NCBI GenBank assembly: GCA_963751695.1
Contig: CAVVVP010000010.1
Coordinates: 1-64,000 of the forward strand
Direction of reading: 5' to 3'
Length of the DNA: 64,000 bases
Source of the DNA: SZUA-22 sp963751695
GTDB lineage: Bacteria; Bacteroidota; Ignavibacteria; Ignavibacteriales; Melioribacteraceae
Each line of letters opens with the position of its first letter. Position 1 is the stretch's first letter. The notes under the pieces were generated by a model, which had not been told where the DNA came from, did no database searches, and worked only from the letters and a program-made list of their open reading frames with translations. This document shows, piece by piece, positions 18,157-26,485 of the stretch. The position numbers and the translations under genes were made by a program.

Positions 18157-19344
18157 TTAGATCAATCCATTCAATTTTGCTAATTTAATTGTGTTCTGTG
18201 CACGTTTTACCACTGGTGCATCAATCATTCTACTTCCTATTGAAACAACTCCAAGTCCTAGACCTTTTGCCTTTTCGAAGGCATCAACAATTATCTTTGC
18301 TTTTTCTATTTCAGCTTCCGTTGGGGAAAATGCTTCGTGAACGACTTGAATTTGACGAGGATGAATACATCCTTTCCCTTCAAATCCTAAACTTTTTGCT
18401 TCAAGTACAGATTCTCTTAAACCTTCCATATCAGTTACATCTGAAAAGACTGTGTCGATTGCTTGAACTCGTGCTGCTTTTGCAGCATTTACTAAAGCTG
18501 TTCTAGCATAAAAGCTTTCTTTACCTTCATTTGTTCTTTGTGTCCCAATATCGGCGGTATAATCTTCAAGCCCGATAGCTAAAGCACATATGTTTTTACT
18601 AGCTGATGCAATCTCGTATGAATTAACAACTCCAAGGGCTGATTCTATAATCGGCATTAGAAATACTTTAGATTTGATTGAATGAAGTTTTTTCAAATTT
18701 GTAATCTCATTGTCAACATCAATAACTTGTTTGGGGGATTCAACTTTTGGGATTAATATTACATGTACATTATGTGGAATTACATATTTTAAATCGTCTA
18801 GCCCTTTGGGAAGTTGGTTTATGCGAACCATTCTTTCAGCACCGTAAAAATCAATAGAACGAAGCGAGTTTCTAACAATGAGTTGAGCAGCATCCTTTTC
18901 TGTAGGAGCTACGCTATCTTCGAGATCAAGGATAATTCCATCTGGTTTATGAAGTCCGGCATTTGGAAAAAATTTTGGTTCGTTACCTGGCAAGTATAAG
19001 CGGCTTCTTCTTAAACGATCAATTGATGACTCATACTTATTTGTATTTTTAAAATTTGGTAGATATTCCTTTTCGATTTTGGGATAAAGTCTTTTAATAG
19101 CTAACTCGAATCTTGCCATTAATGTCGAAGGAAGAGCACCAGAGTCCTCAACAGAAATAATTGCATTCTTTATTTCAAAATAATTGCACATTTCAAGTAG
19201 TGTTGATTTTATTGAACTACCGTACATCACATCCACTTTGCTCTTGAGCTCAATTTTAATTCCACTAGTCCTTTTTGATGTTATCTCAACATAACAATCT
19301 GAACGTACATTTGGGCCTCTATTTCCTGCTGAACTTTTTGCCAT
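18157..19344 (-). CDS. Fused citrate lyase gamma-beta protein (CitD-CitE)
   Basis: This 395-residue protein combines two subunits that are usually separate. Residues 1 to about 92 resemble the acyl-carrier CitD: an RSDCYVEI segment with Ser15 at the position of the prosthetic-group serine, then IKIELKSKVDVMYG and VEDSGALPSTLMARFELAIKRL. Residues about 105-395 are the HpcH/HpaI-type lyase CitE: RRSRLYLPGNEPKFF, the metal-binding ILDLEDSVAPTEKDAA, IGLEDYTADIG and GKGCIHPRQI. CitE splits citryl-ACP to oxaloacetate and acetyl-ACP. Fusion keeps the carrier next to the lyase active site. It lies between MmgE/PrpD (15-bp gap) and citF (2-bp gap). A citramalyl-specific lyase is the main alternative. 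Confidence 0.85.
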   Translation of the reverse strand: MAKSSAGNRGPNVRSDCYVEITSKRTSGIKIELKSKVDVMYGSSIKSTLLEMCNYFEIKNAIISVEDSGALPSTLMARFELAIKRLYPKIEKEYLPNFKNTNKYESSIDRLRRSRLYLPGNEPKFFPNAGLHKPDGIILDLEDSVAPTEKDAAQLIVRNSLRSIDFYGAERMVRINQLPKGLDDLKYVIPHNVHVILIPKVESPKQVIDVDNEITNLKKLHSIKSKVFLMPIIESALGVVNSYEIASASKNICALAIGLEDYTADIGTQRTNEGKESFYARTALVNAAKAARVQAIDTVFSDVTDMEGLRESVLEAKSLGFEGKGCIHPRQIQVVHEAFSPTEAEIEKAKIIVDAFEKAKGLGLGVVSIGSRMIDAPVVKRAQNTIKLAKLNGLI

Positions 19345-19359
19345 TTTACTACCCGTTAA

Positions 19360-20793
19360 TTAGATAACCAATTTCTGCATAAAATCATTTATTGACATTT
19401 CTTCACAGTTGAAGATCATCTCTTTTATTTCACTTTGCCTTGCAGGAGAGATTGTTCCCTCAGCTAAACCAGCAAATTTGTTATCGAGATCTTCAATTGT
19501 CATAGGTTCTCGAGGATCACCTTTTGGATATTCCATGTATTCTGAGTATTCATTCCCATCATTTGTCTTAATAACAACTTTAGATGGCTGCTTTGCTGGA
19601 AACATTTTTTCAAACTCAATGGAAGGTTCACCTTTTATCTTATCAATAACTTCAAATATTCTTGGATCGTTTAATTTTTCATTACTGAAAGATTGAGTTG
19701 TTATTTTCTGATCAACAATTGCTGCTGCTAAACAATAGGGGAGTGAGTGATCAGCTGTTTCTCTTGATTCTGGTCGATATTTTGCTGGATCGAAGAGAAT
19801 ATCGTAAGCTTGTGCAAATGCGGTTACTTTTATTTCTTCAATGTCAATATAAGTAAGATTATTTTTCTTCATTGCATTTAGAGCGCATGATATATGAGTA
19901 TGTGTTAGTGCTTCTGTGGGGAATGCTTTCATTCCGCATTCAAGAATTTTGTAGGTTTCGCCAAGACCATCAATTAAAGCACTTACATCCCACGACCATT
20001 TTGAAACTCCATCTCTTCCCATCATCTCAGTTGGGTTGACTTTTTCTTCCTTTGCATTCCAACCAATAAAAGCATCCATGAAGCCTTCTTTGCCCTCGAA
20101 AACTTTTTCAGTTCCAGAGAAACCTTTTTGTGCCATTAGTGCGGCAAATACACCACTCTGAACTGCCATTGGATCGACAGTATTTTTCATCATTGTTAGT
20201 TTACCGGCAGTTGGACAGCCGATAGTATGGTTATGTGATCCATTTATTCCGATTGCATTTACCATCTCATCCACGGATAATCCAAGAATTTTTCCAGCAA
20301 CAACTGGAGAAACAAATTGGGTTAAAGTTGCGTGGTGCCATTTTCTTTCACGTATACCAGGTTTTGCAAAGAGACAAAGTCTTTGCTCAAATTCATAAGC
20401 TAAGACTATTGCGACAACAACTTCTTTCATGGAAGCACCGACTATTTCTGCGGCAGAAAGAGCTGCTGGAATAATATCAGATGGATGAGAAGGATCTTCT
20501 TTCCAATAAATGTCGTTGAAATCTAACGCTCTGATCATAAGTGAGTTTATGAGAGCAGTATTTACAGCTGGCAATCTGTCTCCAAATCCAAGCACTGTCG
20601 ATTCTTCTTTTCCACCCATGTCCTTATAAATGTCTCGAATAATATTTACATCTTTCGTGTGATAGCCACCATATGCACAAGCAACCGAATCATACAAGTA
20701 CCGTTTTACTTCGTTAATTACTTCTTCTGGAAGGTCTTCAAACTTTAGATTTACCGCAAATTCGGAAATAGTGCGCGCGATTGATTTTTCCAT
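19360..20793 (-). CDS. MmgE/PrpD family protein (2-methylcitrate dehydratase-like)
   Basis: This 477-residue protein is typical of the MmgE/PrpD fold, with the N-terminal ISEFAVNLKFEDLPEEVINEVKRYLYDSVACAYGG, then RALDFNDIYW and DHSLPYCLAAAIVD. Known members dehydrate 2-methylcitrate or decarboxylate cis-aconitate. Its position as first gene of the unit leading to citDE and citF, and beside an aconitase, suggests it handles citrate, methylcitrate or aconitate. No prpB or prpC is seen here. A 19-bp palindrome-like element lies 63-81 nt upstream of the ATG. The exact reaction is not determinable from sequence. Confidence 0.85.
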   Translation of the reverse strand: MEKSIARTISEFAVNLKFEDLPEEVINEVKRYLYDSVACAYGGYHTKDVNIIRDIYKDMGGKEESTVLGFGDRLPAVNTALINSLMIRALDFNDIYWKEDPSHPSDIIPAALSAAEIVGASMKEVVVAIVLAYEFEQRLCLFAKPGIRERKWHHATLTQFVSPVVAGKILGLSVDEMVNAIGINGSHNHTIGCPTAGKLTMMKNTVDPMAVQSGVFAALMAQKGFSGTEKVFEGKEGFMDAFIGWNAKEEKVNPTEMMGRDGVSKWSWDVSALIDGLGETYKILECGMKAFPTEALTHTHISCALNAMKKNNLTYIDIEEIKVTAFAQAYDILFDPAKYRPESRETADHSLPYCLAAAIVDQKITTQSFSNEKLNDPRIFEVIDKIKGEPSIEFEKMFPAKQPSKVVIKTNDGNEYSEYMEYPKGDPREPMTIEDLDNKFAGLAEGTISPARQSEIKEMIFNCEEMSINDFMQKLVI

Positions 20794-20855
20794 GTCGTAC
20801 CCTTGATCTATTTTTATAATCTGATTAACAATATCTAAAACAAGTTGAATCTAAA

Positions 20856-20874
20856 TGTTACAGTAATTATAACA
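20856..20874. promoter_or_regulatory. Putative operator upstream of the PrpD-citDE-citF unit
   Basis: The element TGTTACAGTAATTATAACA has the arms TGTTACAG and TTATAACA around a TAA centre. It agrees at 17 of 19 positions with the perfect palindrome at 26374-26392 upstream of the isocitrate dehydrogenase gene. Both lie about 60-80 nt before the start codon of the first gene of a minus-strand unit. The regulator is unknown. Confidence 0.5.
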
Positions 20875-20916
20875 ATTAGAGATATATCTTGTCAAGATAA
20901 ACTGAAAATTAATTAA

Positions 20917-22890
20917 TTATATCCGGTTCTTTACCCAGTTCTCCAAACCACCAACAACAATAAGTTCTTGAGCAGCAGCTCCTACTGGACTGACTTTGTA
21001 TTTCTTATCTTCAATACTTAAGGTAGAAGTTTTAAAATTAATACTTGCTTTTAATTTTGTTAGCACTGTTAGGATTTCAGTTCCGAAACGAGATTTCAGA
21101 TCTTCTACTAATTCCGGTATTTCCAATACCAAGAAACCGTTGTTCAAAGCATTACGCATATAAGTCTGGCTAACAGAACCAGCGATAACAAGCGGAATGC
21201 CTCTGTACTTCAGTGCTGTTGCTGCCTGCTCTCGAGAACTACCAGTTCCAAAATTAAATCCACCGACCATAATGTCTCCCTCCTTAACGAGTTTGCCAAA
21301 TTCGGGATCGTAGTTTTCCATCACAACTCTGGCTTGATCTTCTGGAGTAAAGTCATCGATATAAGTATACTTACCTGGATATATACCATCAGTATTCATA
21401 TTGTCTTGCGGACAGAATACTAGATCACCTTCAATGACTTCAGGAAAGCCTTCAATGATCTTAACATCAATGGATTTTCTTTCTGGTTTAGGTAAAATCT
21501 CAATTTCAGCTTTTATCGATAAATTATCATGAATTAGATTTGTCGTTATCTTTCCAGCAATAGCTGATTCTGCAACAACAGTTGGTGAAGCTAAATATGC
21601 TTTTGCATCCGGAGAACCCATTCTTCCCTTGAAGTTACGGTTTGTTGCTGAAATTCCGACTTCACCTTCTTCTAGTAAACCTGTTCCAAGTCCAATACAA
21701 GGTCCGCATCCAGGAGGTAGGGGTGTAGCACCGGCATCTAATAGAATTTCCCAATCACCGTTGCGTTCCGCTTCAGCTTGTACTTCACTTGATGCTGCAG
21801 CGACATAGAACTGAACTCCATCTGCAATTTTTTGTCCACTGAGAACTTTTGCAGCTTCACTAATATCTTCTTCCCGGCTGTTCACACATGATACAAGATA
21901 TGCCTTGTCAATTTTAATGTCCTCTTTCTCCAATTTAGCGACGGTGTTCATAACTTTTACTGAATTTGGTCCTGATACATTGGGCGCAATTGAGCCTAAA
22001 TCTATAGTAATAACTTTTGAGTAATAAGCATCTTCATCTGGAGAAAGAATATGTGAATCACTTTTTAAATTATCAAGTCTCTGTTCGTTCATCCTTGGGT
22101 GAACACCATTACCGTCGGGATCGGAAGGAACACCTTCGAGGCCACGATCCATCACCTTTCTAATTCGATTTTCGATCCATTCGAAAGTTATTTCATCAAT
22201 AGGGAAGACCCCACCAAGAGCACCCCATTCAGTGGTCATATTAGCAATTGATAATCTTTGATCAATTGAGAGATTTTTAACTCCATCACCAGAGAACTCA
22301 ATCATATGATTAAGTACTTCATCACTATTGAAATAACCGCAAAGTGTGATTATCACATCTTTACCAGTAACACCAGAATTTAAATGACCAGAGAGATTAA
22401 CCTTTACAGTTGGAGGAATTTGCCACCAAGTCCTTCCTGTTGCCCATATTGCAGCTGCATCGGTACGGACGATTGGGGTACCTAAAGCACCAATACCGCC
22501 ATACATGTTTGAATGGCTATCTGAGGCGACAACCATGGTTCCTGGCCAAGCATATCCCTCTTCAATCATTATTTGATGACCAATACCTCTTCCAGCTGGA
22601 TAAAAGTCTGCTCCCATCGATTTTGAAAATGCTTCAATCTTACTGTACTTTTCTAAATTCTTATCACTCTTATCTTGAATATTATGATCAAGTGTGTGAA
22701 CTACTTGACGAGGATCAGATAATTTAGTTGCACCGATTGAATTGAATTTTGGAATGACAGCACCAGTATTATCATGTGTCATAACGTGCGCTGGTTTTAT
22801 AGAGATAAAATCGCCACTATTTACAAGTGTTTCATCGTCTAATCCGACAGCAAACCTATGAGCGATTTTTTCAATTAAATTTTGTCCCAT
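20917..22890 (-). CDS. Aconitate hydratase, single-chain Aquifex type
   Basis: This 657-residue aconitase-superfamily protein has the large catalytic domain and the swivel domain on one chain, the size of the Aquifex-type putative aconitases. Iron-sulfur ligands are visible in SCVNSREEDI and PPGCGPCIGLG. Other family motifs are MTHDNTGAVIP, SDSHSNMYGGIGALGTP and the swivel-domain GGFNFGTGSSREQAATALKYRG. It interconverts citrate and isocitrate through cis-aconitate; homoaconitase or mesaconase activity is possible. It lies 8 bp after the HD-protein gene in the unit that begins with the isocitrate dehydrogenase homologue, which supports the citrate/isocitrate role. Confidence 0.88.
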   Translation of the reverse strand: MGQNLIEKIAHRFAVGLDDETLVNSGDFISIKPAHVMTHDNTGAVIPKFNSIGATKLSDPRQVVHTLDHNIQDKSDKNLEKYSKIEAFSKSMGADFYPAGRGIGHQIMIEEGYAWPGTMVVASDSHSNMYGGIGALGTPIVRTDAAAIWATGRTWWQIPPTVKVNLSGHLNSGVTGKDVIITLCGYFNSDEVLNHMIEFSGDGVKNLSIDQRLSIANMTTEWGALGGVFPIDEITFEWIENRIRKVMDRGLEGVPSDPDGNGVHPRMNEQRLDNLKSDSHILSPDEDAYYSKVITIDLGSIAPNVSGPNSVKVMNTVAKLEKEDIKIDKAYLVSCVNSREEDISEAAKVLSGQKIADGVQFYVAAASSEVQAEAERNGDWEILLDAGATPLPPGCGPCIGLGTGLLEEGEVGISATNRNFKGRMGSPDAKAYLASPTVVAESAIAGKITTNLIHDNLSIKAEIEILPKPERKSIDVKIIEGFPEVIEGDLVFCPQDNMNTDGIYPGKYTYIDDFTPEDQARVVMENYDPEFGKLVKEGDIMVGGFNFGTGSSREQAATALKYRGIPLVIAGSVSQTYMRNALNNGFLVLEIPELVEDLKSRFGTEILTVLTKLKASINFKTSTLSIEDKKYKVSPVGAAAQELIVVGGLENWVKNRI

Positions 22891-22898
22891 GTCATTAC

Positions 22899-23453
22899 CT
22901 ATAGTTGAATAGTTTTTGCTACTTGGAATGGTTCGAAGCTAACGAAATCTGCATGATGAATAATTTGTGATTCCACACTTCGTTTACCGACATCACCTTC
23001 TTTAGAATGCGTTCCAATCATATGTAGAACTTCTGGAGGAATATCGTATTTCTGTGCTAATCCAACTCCACTAAACGGGTGTCGGACATATTTTCCAAAA
23101 TTACTTGTTGAAAGCTTTCCGTCAATCATCTCATATTCAAGTAATTTACCAACATCAATCAGTATGGCACCCGCAATTAAATAATCCATATTGATAACAA
23201 TTTCTTTTCCAAAGTTTTCTTGCATTCTTTTAGCAATATCAACACTAAGCTGAACTGCAGTTCTTTTGTGATTCATAAAAGTGATATTACAATTTTGAAT
23301 TAAAAGAGAAAACGGAATTACTTCCAAATCCTCAGGTTCAAGCACACTCTTCTCAATTGCTTCAACCCAGCAGTCAGTTACCTTTTCTCTTAGATCTTCA
23401 TTTTCGATCCAAGCAATTTCTGGCCAAATCTTTTTTACTTTTTCGCGCATCAT
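22899..23453 (-). CDS. HD-domain-like protein with degenerate HD doublet
   Basis: This 184-residue protein has the general layout of an HD phosphohydrolase. It has NHKRTAVQLSVDIAKRM for the first His helix, LIAGAILIDVGKLLEYE where the HD doublet should stand, then RHPFSGVGLA, HMIGTHSKEGD and IIHHADFVSF, which carry the later His and Asp ligands. The doublet reads ID rather than HD, so the usual His ligand is missing while several downstream His residues remain. It may be catalytically altered or use a different ligand set. It sits between cstA (19-bp gap) and aconitase (8-bp gap), so a metabolic or regulatory role in that operon is likely. The substrate is unknown. Confidence 0.75.
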   Translation of the reverse strand: MMREKVKKIWPEIAWIENEDLREKVTDCWVEAIEKSVLEPEDLEVIPFSLLIQNCNITFMNHKRTAVQLSVDIAKRMQENFGKEIVINMDYLIAGAILIDVGKLLEYEMIDGKLSTSNFGKYVRHPFSGVGLAQKYDIPPEVLHMIGTHSKEGDVGKRSVESQIIHHADFVSFEPFQVAKTIQL

Positions 23454-23472
23454 TAACCTACTTTATATTTAA

Positions 23473-25095
23473 TTAAATATTGATTTTATTTGTAAACATA
23501 ACTTGAAATGCTTCCTTCCATAATAAAACTGCAAGAAGGAAGAGCATAGTTGAAACTAAAGCTAAGGGAATATTTTTATCAACAATTAAGTTGTTATAAA
23601 TCAAAACTCCCAGAGCGGATAGGGTTACTAAAAACATGAATATTGTTGGGATAAATGAGAATATGAAATTCTTTTTTAATGAAACAATCCATACTGTTAT
23701 TCCTAGCAAGGCTAAAGCAGCGAGAAGTTGATTTGCACTGCCGAATACAGGCCAGAGTGACATAGTTTGTCCGCTCAATGTTAAAATTGCTGCAATGACT
23801 ACTGTAATAGATGTCCCACTATATCTGTTCTTAGAAAGTATTGATTGATTCTGACTTTTTGATCTTTCAAAATACTCTTGGAAAGAATAACGAGCTAATC
23901 TGGTTGAAGTATCTAACGTGGTCAACGCAAAAGCTGCGACACCTAAAGCGATAAAGGATTTTGTAGCTTCAAATTCTAATCCGAGTAGTGGGATATTCCC
24001 CATGAAATTCGCAACACCAGTTGAGAAAACAGAAACTGGACCTTCTCTTTCCAATAAATTTGTGTATTCATTTAAGGCCAATGTTGATACTGAAAGCATT
24101 GAGATAACTGCCAAAACTCCTTCGAAGAGCATTCCTCCATACCCAATGAACTTTGCATCACTCTCCTTATTAAGTTGCTTGGATGTTGTACCACTAGAAA
24201 CTATTGAATGAAAGCCGCTAATTGCACCACACGCAACTGTAATGAAAAGAACAGGGAAAAGAAACCCAAGTTTATCAACATAGAAGGAGGTAAAACTTGG
24301 TATTGATACAGTAGGATTTGAGAATAATATCCCTATCAGACCACCGAATAGAATTGCATAGAGAAAGAAGGAATTTAAGTAATCTCTTGGTTGAAGTAGT
24401 AACCAGACTGGAATTACTGAAGCAAGAAAAACGTAGAGGAATAGAATTAAAATCCATAATTCTTTTATTAAATTTACTGGATAGATTTGACCTAACCATA
24501 CCGAAAGAATCAGCAATCCAATCCCAATAACTGTTGCAATCCAAAGTGGAAGATTAAATCTATTTAAGAGAATGCCAAAAACAAGAGCTGCAAATATAAA
24601 CAGAATAGATGATGTTCCTGCTGTGGGAATACTGACAAATGTATCGGCAATTATTATAGCAAAGACAGCTATTACAAGGATTAAAGTTGCCCAAGTAAAA
24701 ATTAAGAATAGATTTTTAGCAGAAGCTCCAATGTAACTCTCGATTATAATTCCAATTGTTTTACCTTTGTGTCTAATTGATGCCATCATCGCTGAAAAGT
24801 CATGGACTCCACCAAGGAAGATTGATCCAACAATAATCCATAAGTATACAGGAACCCATCCGAAAGCGACCGCTAGTACTGGGCCAACAATTGGTCCCAC
24901 ACCTGCAATAGAAGCGAAATGATGACCAAATAATACTGGTCTTTTTGCTGGCACATAATCAACTCCATCTCTTAGCTTATGAGACGGAGTTAAATTATCA
25001 TCATCAACTTCTAATTTTTTACTTAAATAATCACCATAAAATTTATATGCAGCAATAAATAGAATTACTGTTATAACTAATAGGAGGATTCCCAT
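23473..25095 (-). CDS. cstA: Carbon starvation protein A family transporter
   Basis: This 540-residue protein has about 14-16 hydrophobic segments. CstA hallmarks are the N-terminal YVPAKRPVLFGHHFASIAGVGPIVGPVLA and FLGGVHDFSAMMASIRHKG, with ALTTLDTSTRLARY further on. Family members import pyruvate or peptides under carbon limitation in enterobacteria; the substrate here is not proven. It is the second gene of the unit led by the isocitrate dehydrogenase homologue, 42 bp away, and a perfect AT-rich hairpin lies in that gap. Its presence in a citrate/isocitrate cluster suggests uptake of a C3-C6 acid. Confidence 0.9.
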   Translation of the reverse strand: MGILLLVITVILFIAAYKFYGDYLSKKLEVDDDNLTPSHKLRDGVDYVPAKRPVLFGHHFASIAGVGPIVGPVLAVAFGWVPVYLWIIVGSIFLGGVHDFSAMMASIRHKGKTIGIIIESYIGASAKNLFLIFTWATLILVIAVFAIIIADTFVSIPTAGTSSILFIFAALVFGILLNRFNLPLWIATVIGIGLLILSVWLGQIYPVNLIKELWILILFLYVFLASVIPVWLLLQPRDYLNSFFLYAILFGGLIGILFSNPTVSIPSFTSFYVDKLGFLFPVLFITVACGAISGFHSIVSSGTTSKQLNKESDAKFIGYGGMLFEGVLAVISMLSVSTLALNEYTNLLEREGPVSVFSTGVANFMGNIPLLGLEFEATKSFIALGVAAFALTTLDTSTRLARYSFQEYFERSKSQNQSILSKNRYSGTSITVVIAAILTLSGQTMSLWPVFGSANQLLAALALLGITVWIVSLKKNFIFSFIPTIFMFLVTLSALGVLIYNNLIVDKNIPLALVSTMLFLLAVLLWKEAFQVMFTNKINI

Positions 25096-25107
25096 AGGTT
25101 ACCTTAC

Positions 25108-25127
25108 ATTTGTATATGAATACAAAT
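25108..25127. promoter_or_regulatory. Perfect inverted repeat between the IDH-family gene and cstA
   Basis: ATTTGTAT and ATACAAAT form an 8-bp perfect stem with a 4-nt loop in the 42-bp gap. It has no following T-run on the minus strand, so it is not a classical terminator. It could stabilise or process the operon mRNA or bind a regulator. Confidence 0.35.
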
Positions 25128-25137
25128 ATAAATTAAT

Positions 25138-26316
25138 TTATATTTTGCTAATTACAGCGTTTGTTAATTCTTGAGTTGTGCATGCACCTTTTTCAAATAC
25201 ATCAGCACTACCACGTATTTTCATCATATCATAAGTTTTAACTTTTCCTTCTTCAATGACTTCTGCAATAGCTTTACGAATCTTTTCAGCAATCTCTCCT
25301 TCATCAATATGATCGAGCATCATACATGCGGAAAGAAACATAGCTATCGGATTTACAATACTTGGATCTAAATTTTCATATTTTGGAGCAGATCCATGTG
25401 TTGGTTCAAATACTGAAACTTCTTCACCAATATTTGCTGAGCACGCAAATCCAAGACCACCTACTAAGCCGGCAAAACCATCACTAATAATATCACCAAA
25501 CATGTTTTCTGCAACAATTACTCCATAGTCTTCCGGATTTTTTGTTAACCACATCATTTGGGCATCAATGTTCGTATCCCACAATTGGATACTTGGATAG
25601 TCCTTAGCTATTTGCTGAGCTTCTTTCAACATCATTCCTGAAGTCTCTCTAAGTACATTTGGCTTTTCGCAGACGGTCACATTTGTGTATTCATGTTTTT
25701 TAGCATATTCAAATGCTGCACGAATTATTCTTTGGGTTGCCTGACGGGAAAGTATCCTTGTTGAGATAGCCATATCTTCGCTCTTAACATGAGCAAATTT
25801 TTTCATTTTAGGATGTGTCTCTAAGGCCTCTCTAACTTGTGAAGGAGGATTGGTCCATTCAATTCCACCGTACATTCCTTCTGTATTCTGACGAAAAATT
25901 ACTGAATCTACTAATGGTTCTTCGAATCCACCTTTACCATCTTTTCGAATAAAGTTTAAAGGATTTCCTTTGAATGCTTTGCAAGGTCGGATACAAACAT
26001 CAAGGTTAAAGTGTTGTCTTAATCCAACGATAGGAGAGAAGTAAACATATCCCTTGTCTTGTAATTCAGGTGAAAGTTCAGCAGCCGCAGCGTCTTTGGG
26101 TTTTGAAGTAATAGCACCGAACAGACCTAGTTTATGTTCTTCTAGCAAATCAATTGTTCTTTGAGGTAGTGCGTTTCCTTCCTTAATCCAGAAATCCCAT
26201 CCAATATCTCCATGAACATAATTTGCACTAAATCCAGCGGCTTCAAGCAATCTAATTGCTTCTGGAAGTACAACTTTGCCGATTCCATCACCTGGTAATG
26301 ATACGATAGTTCTCAT
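25138..26316 (-). CDS. Isocitrate/isopropylmalate dehydrogenase family protein, probably isocitrate dehydrogenase
   Basis: This 392-residue beta-decarboxylating dehydrogenase begins VSLPGDGIGKVVLPEA, with FRQNTEGMYGG, the catalytic YTNVTVCEKPNVLRETSG region and NMFGDIISDGFAGLVGG. The cofactor loop reads THGSAPKYE. Lys-Tyr at this site is found in NADP-dependent isocitrate dehydrogenase, whereas NAD-dependent relatives usually have Asp-Ile. The substrate loop SPIVGLRQHFNLDVCIRP departs from the usual LRKxxxLYANLRP pattern. Operon position with aconitase favours isocitrate to 2-oxoglutarate (or the reverse); homoisocitrate or isopropylmalate activity is not excluded. It is the first gene of its unit, with a perfect palindrome 58-76 nt upstream of the ATG and an AAGGA ribosome site. 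Confidence 0.85.
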   Translation of the reverse strand: MRTIVSLPGDGIGKVVLPEAIRLLEAAGFSANYVHGDIGWDFWIKEGNALPQRTIDLLEEHKLGLFGAITSKPKDAAAAELSPELQDKGYVYFSPIVGLRQHFNLDVCIRPCKAFKGNPLNFIRKDGKGGFEEPLVDSVIFRQNTEGMYGGIEWTNPPSQVREALETHPKMKKFAHVKSEDMAISTRILSRQATQRIIRAAFEYAKKHEYTNVTVCEKPNVLRETSGMMLKEAQQIAKDYPSIQLWDTNIDAQMMWLTKNPEDYGVIVAENMFGDIISDGFAGLVGGLGFACSANIGEEVSVFEPTHGSAPKYENLDPSIVNPIAMFLSACMMLDHIDEGEIAEKIRKAIAEVIEEGKVKTYDMMKIRGSADVFEKGACTTQELTNAVISKI

Positions 26317-26373
26317 GATTCTTATCCTTACTTGTTTATATATTTAACTGAAAGATTCTTTAAAAAGAGTTTA

Positions 26374-26392
26374 TGTTACAGTAACTGTAACA
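26374..26392. promoter_or_regulatory. Perfect 8-3-8 palindromic operator upstream of the IDH-cstA-HD-aconitase unit
   Basis: TGTTACAG-TAA-CTGTAACA is a perfect 8-bp inverted repeat around a 3-nt centre, 58-76 nt before the start codon at 26316. A 17/19 match lies at nearly the same distance upstream of the sister unit at 20793. This is the form expected of a dimeric transcription factor site; the factor is not identifiable here. Confidence 0.6.
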
Positions 26393-26485
26393 ATTAAATA
26401 TAATAATTTTACTTAATAAATAGCATAACAATTTTAAATAAAAAAGAAAAATATGGATAGATTTAAAATAAAAGAGTATTTAAAA

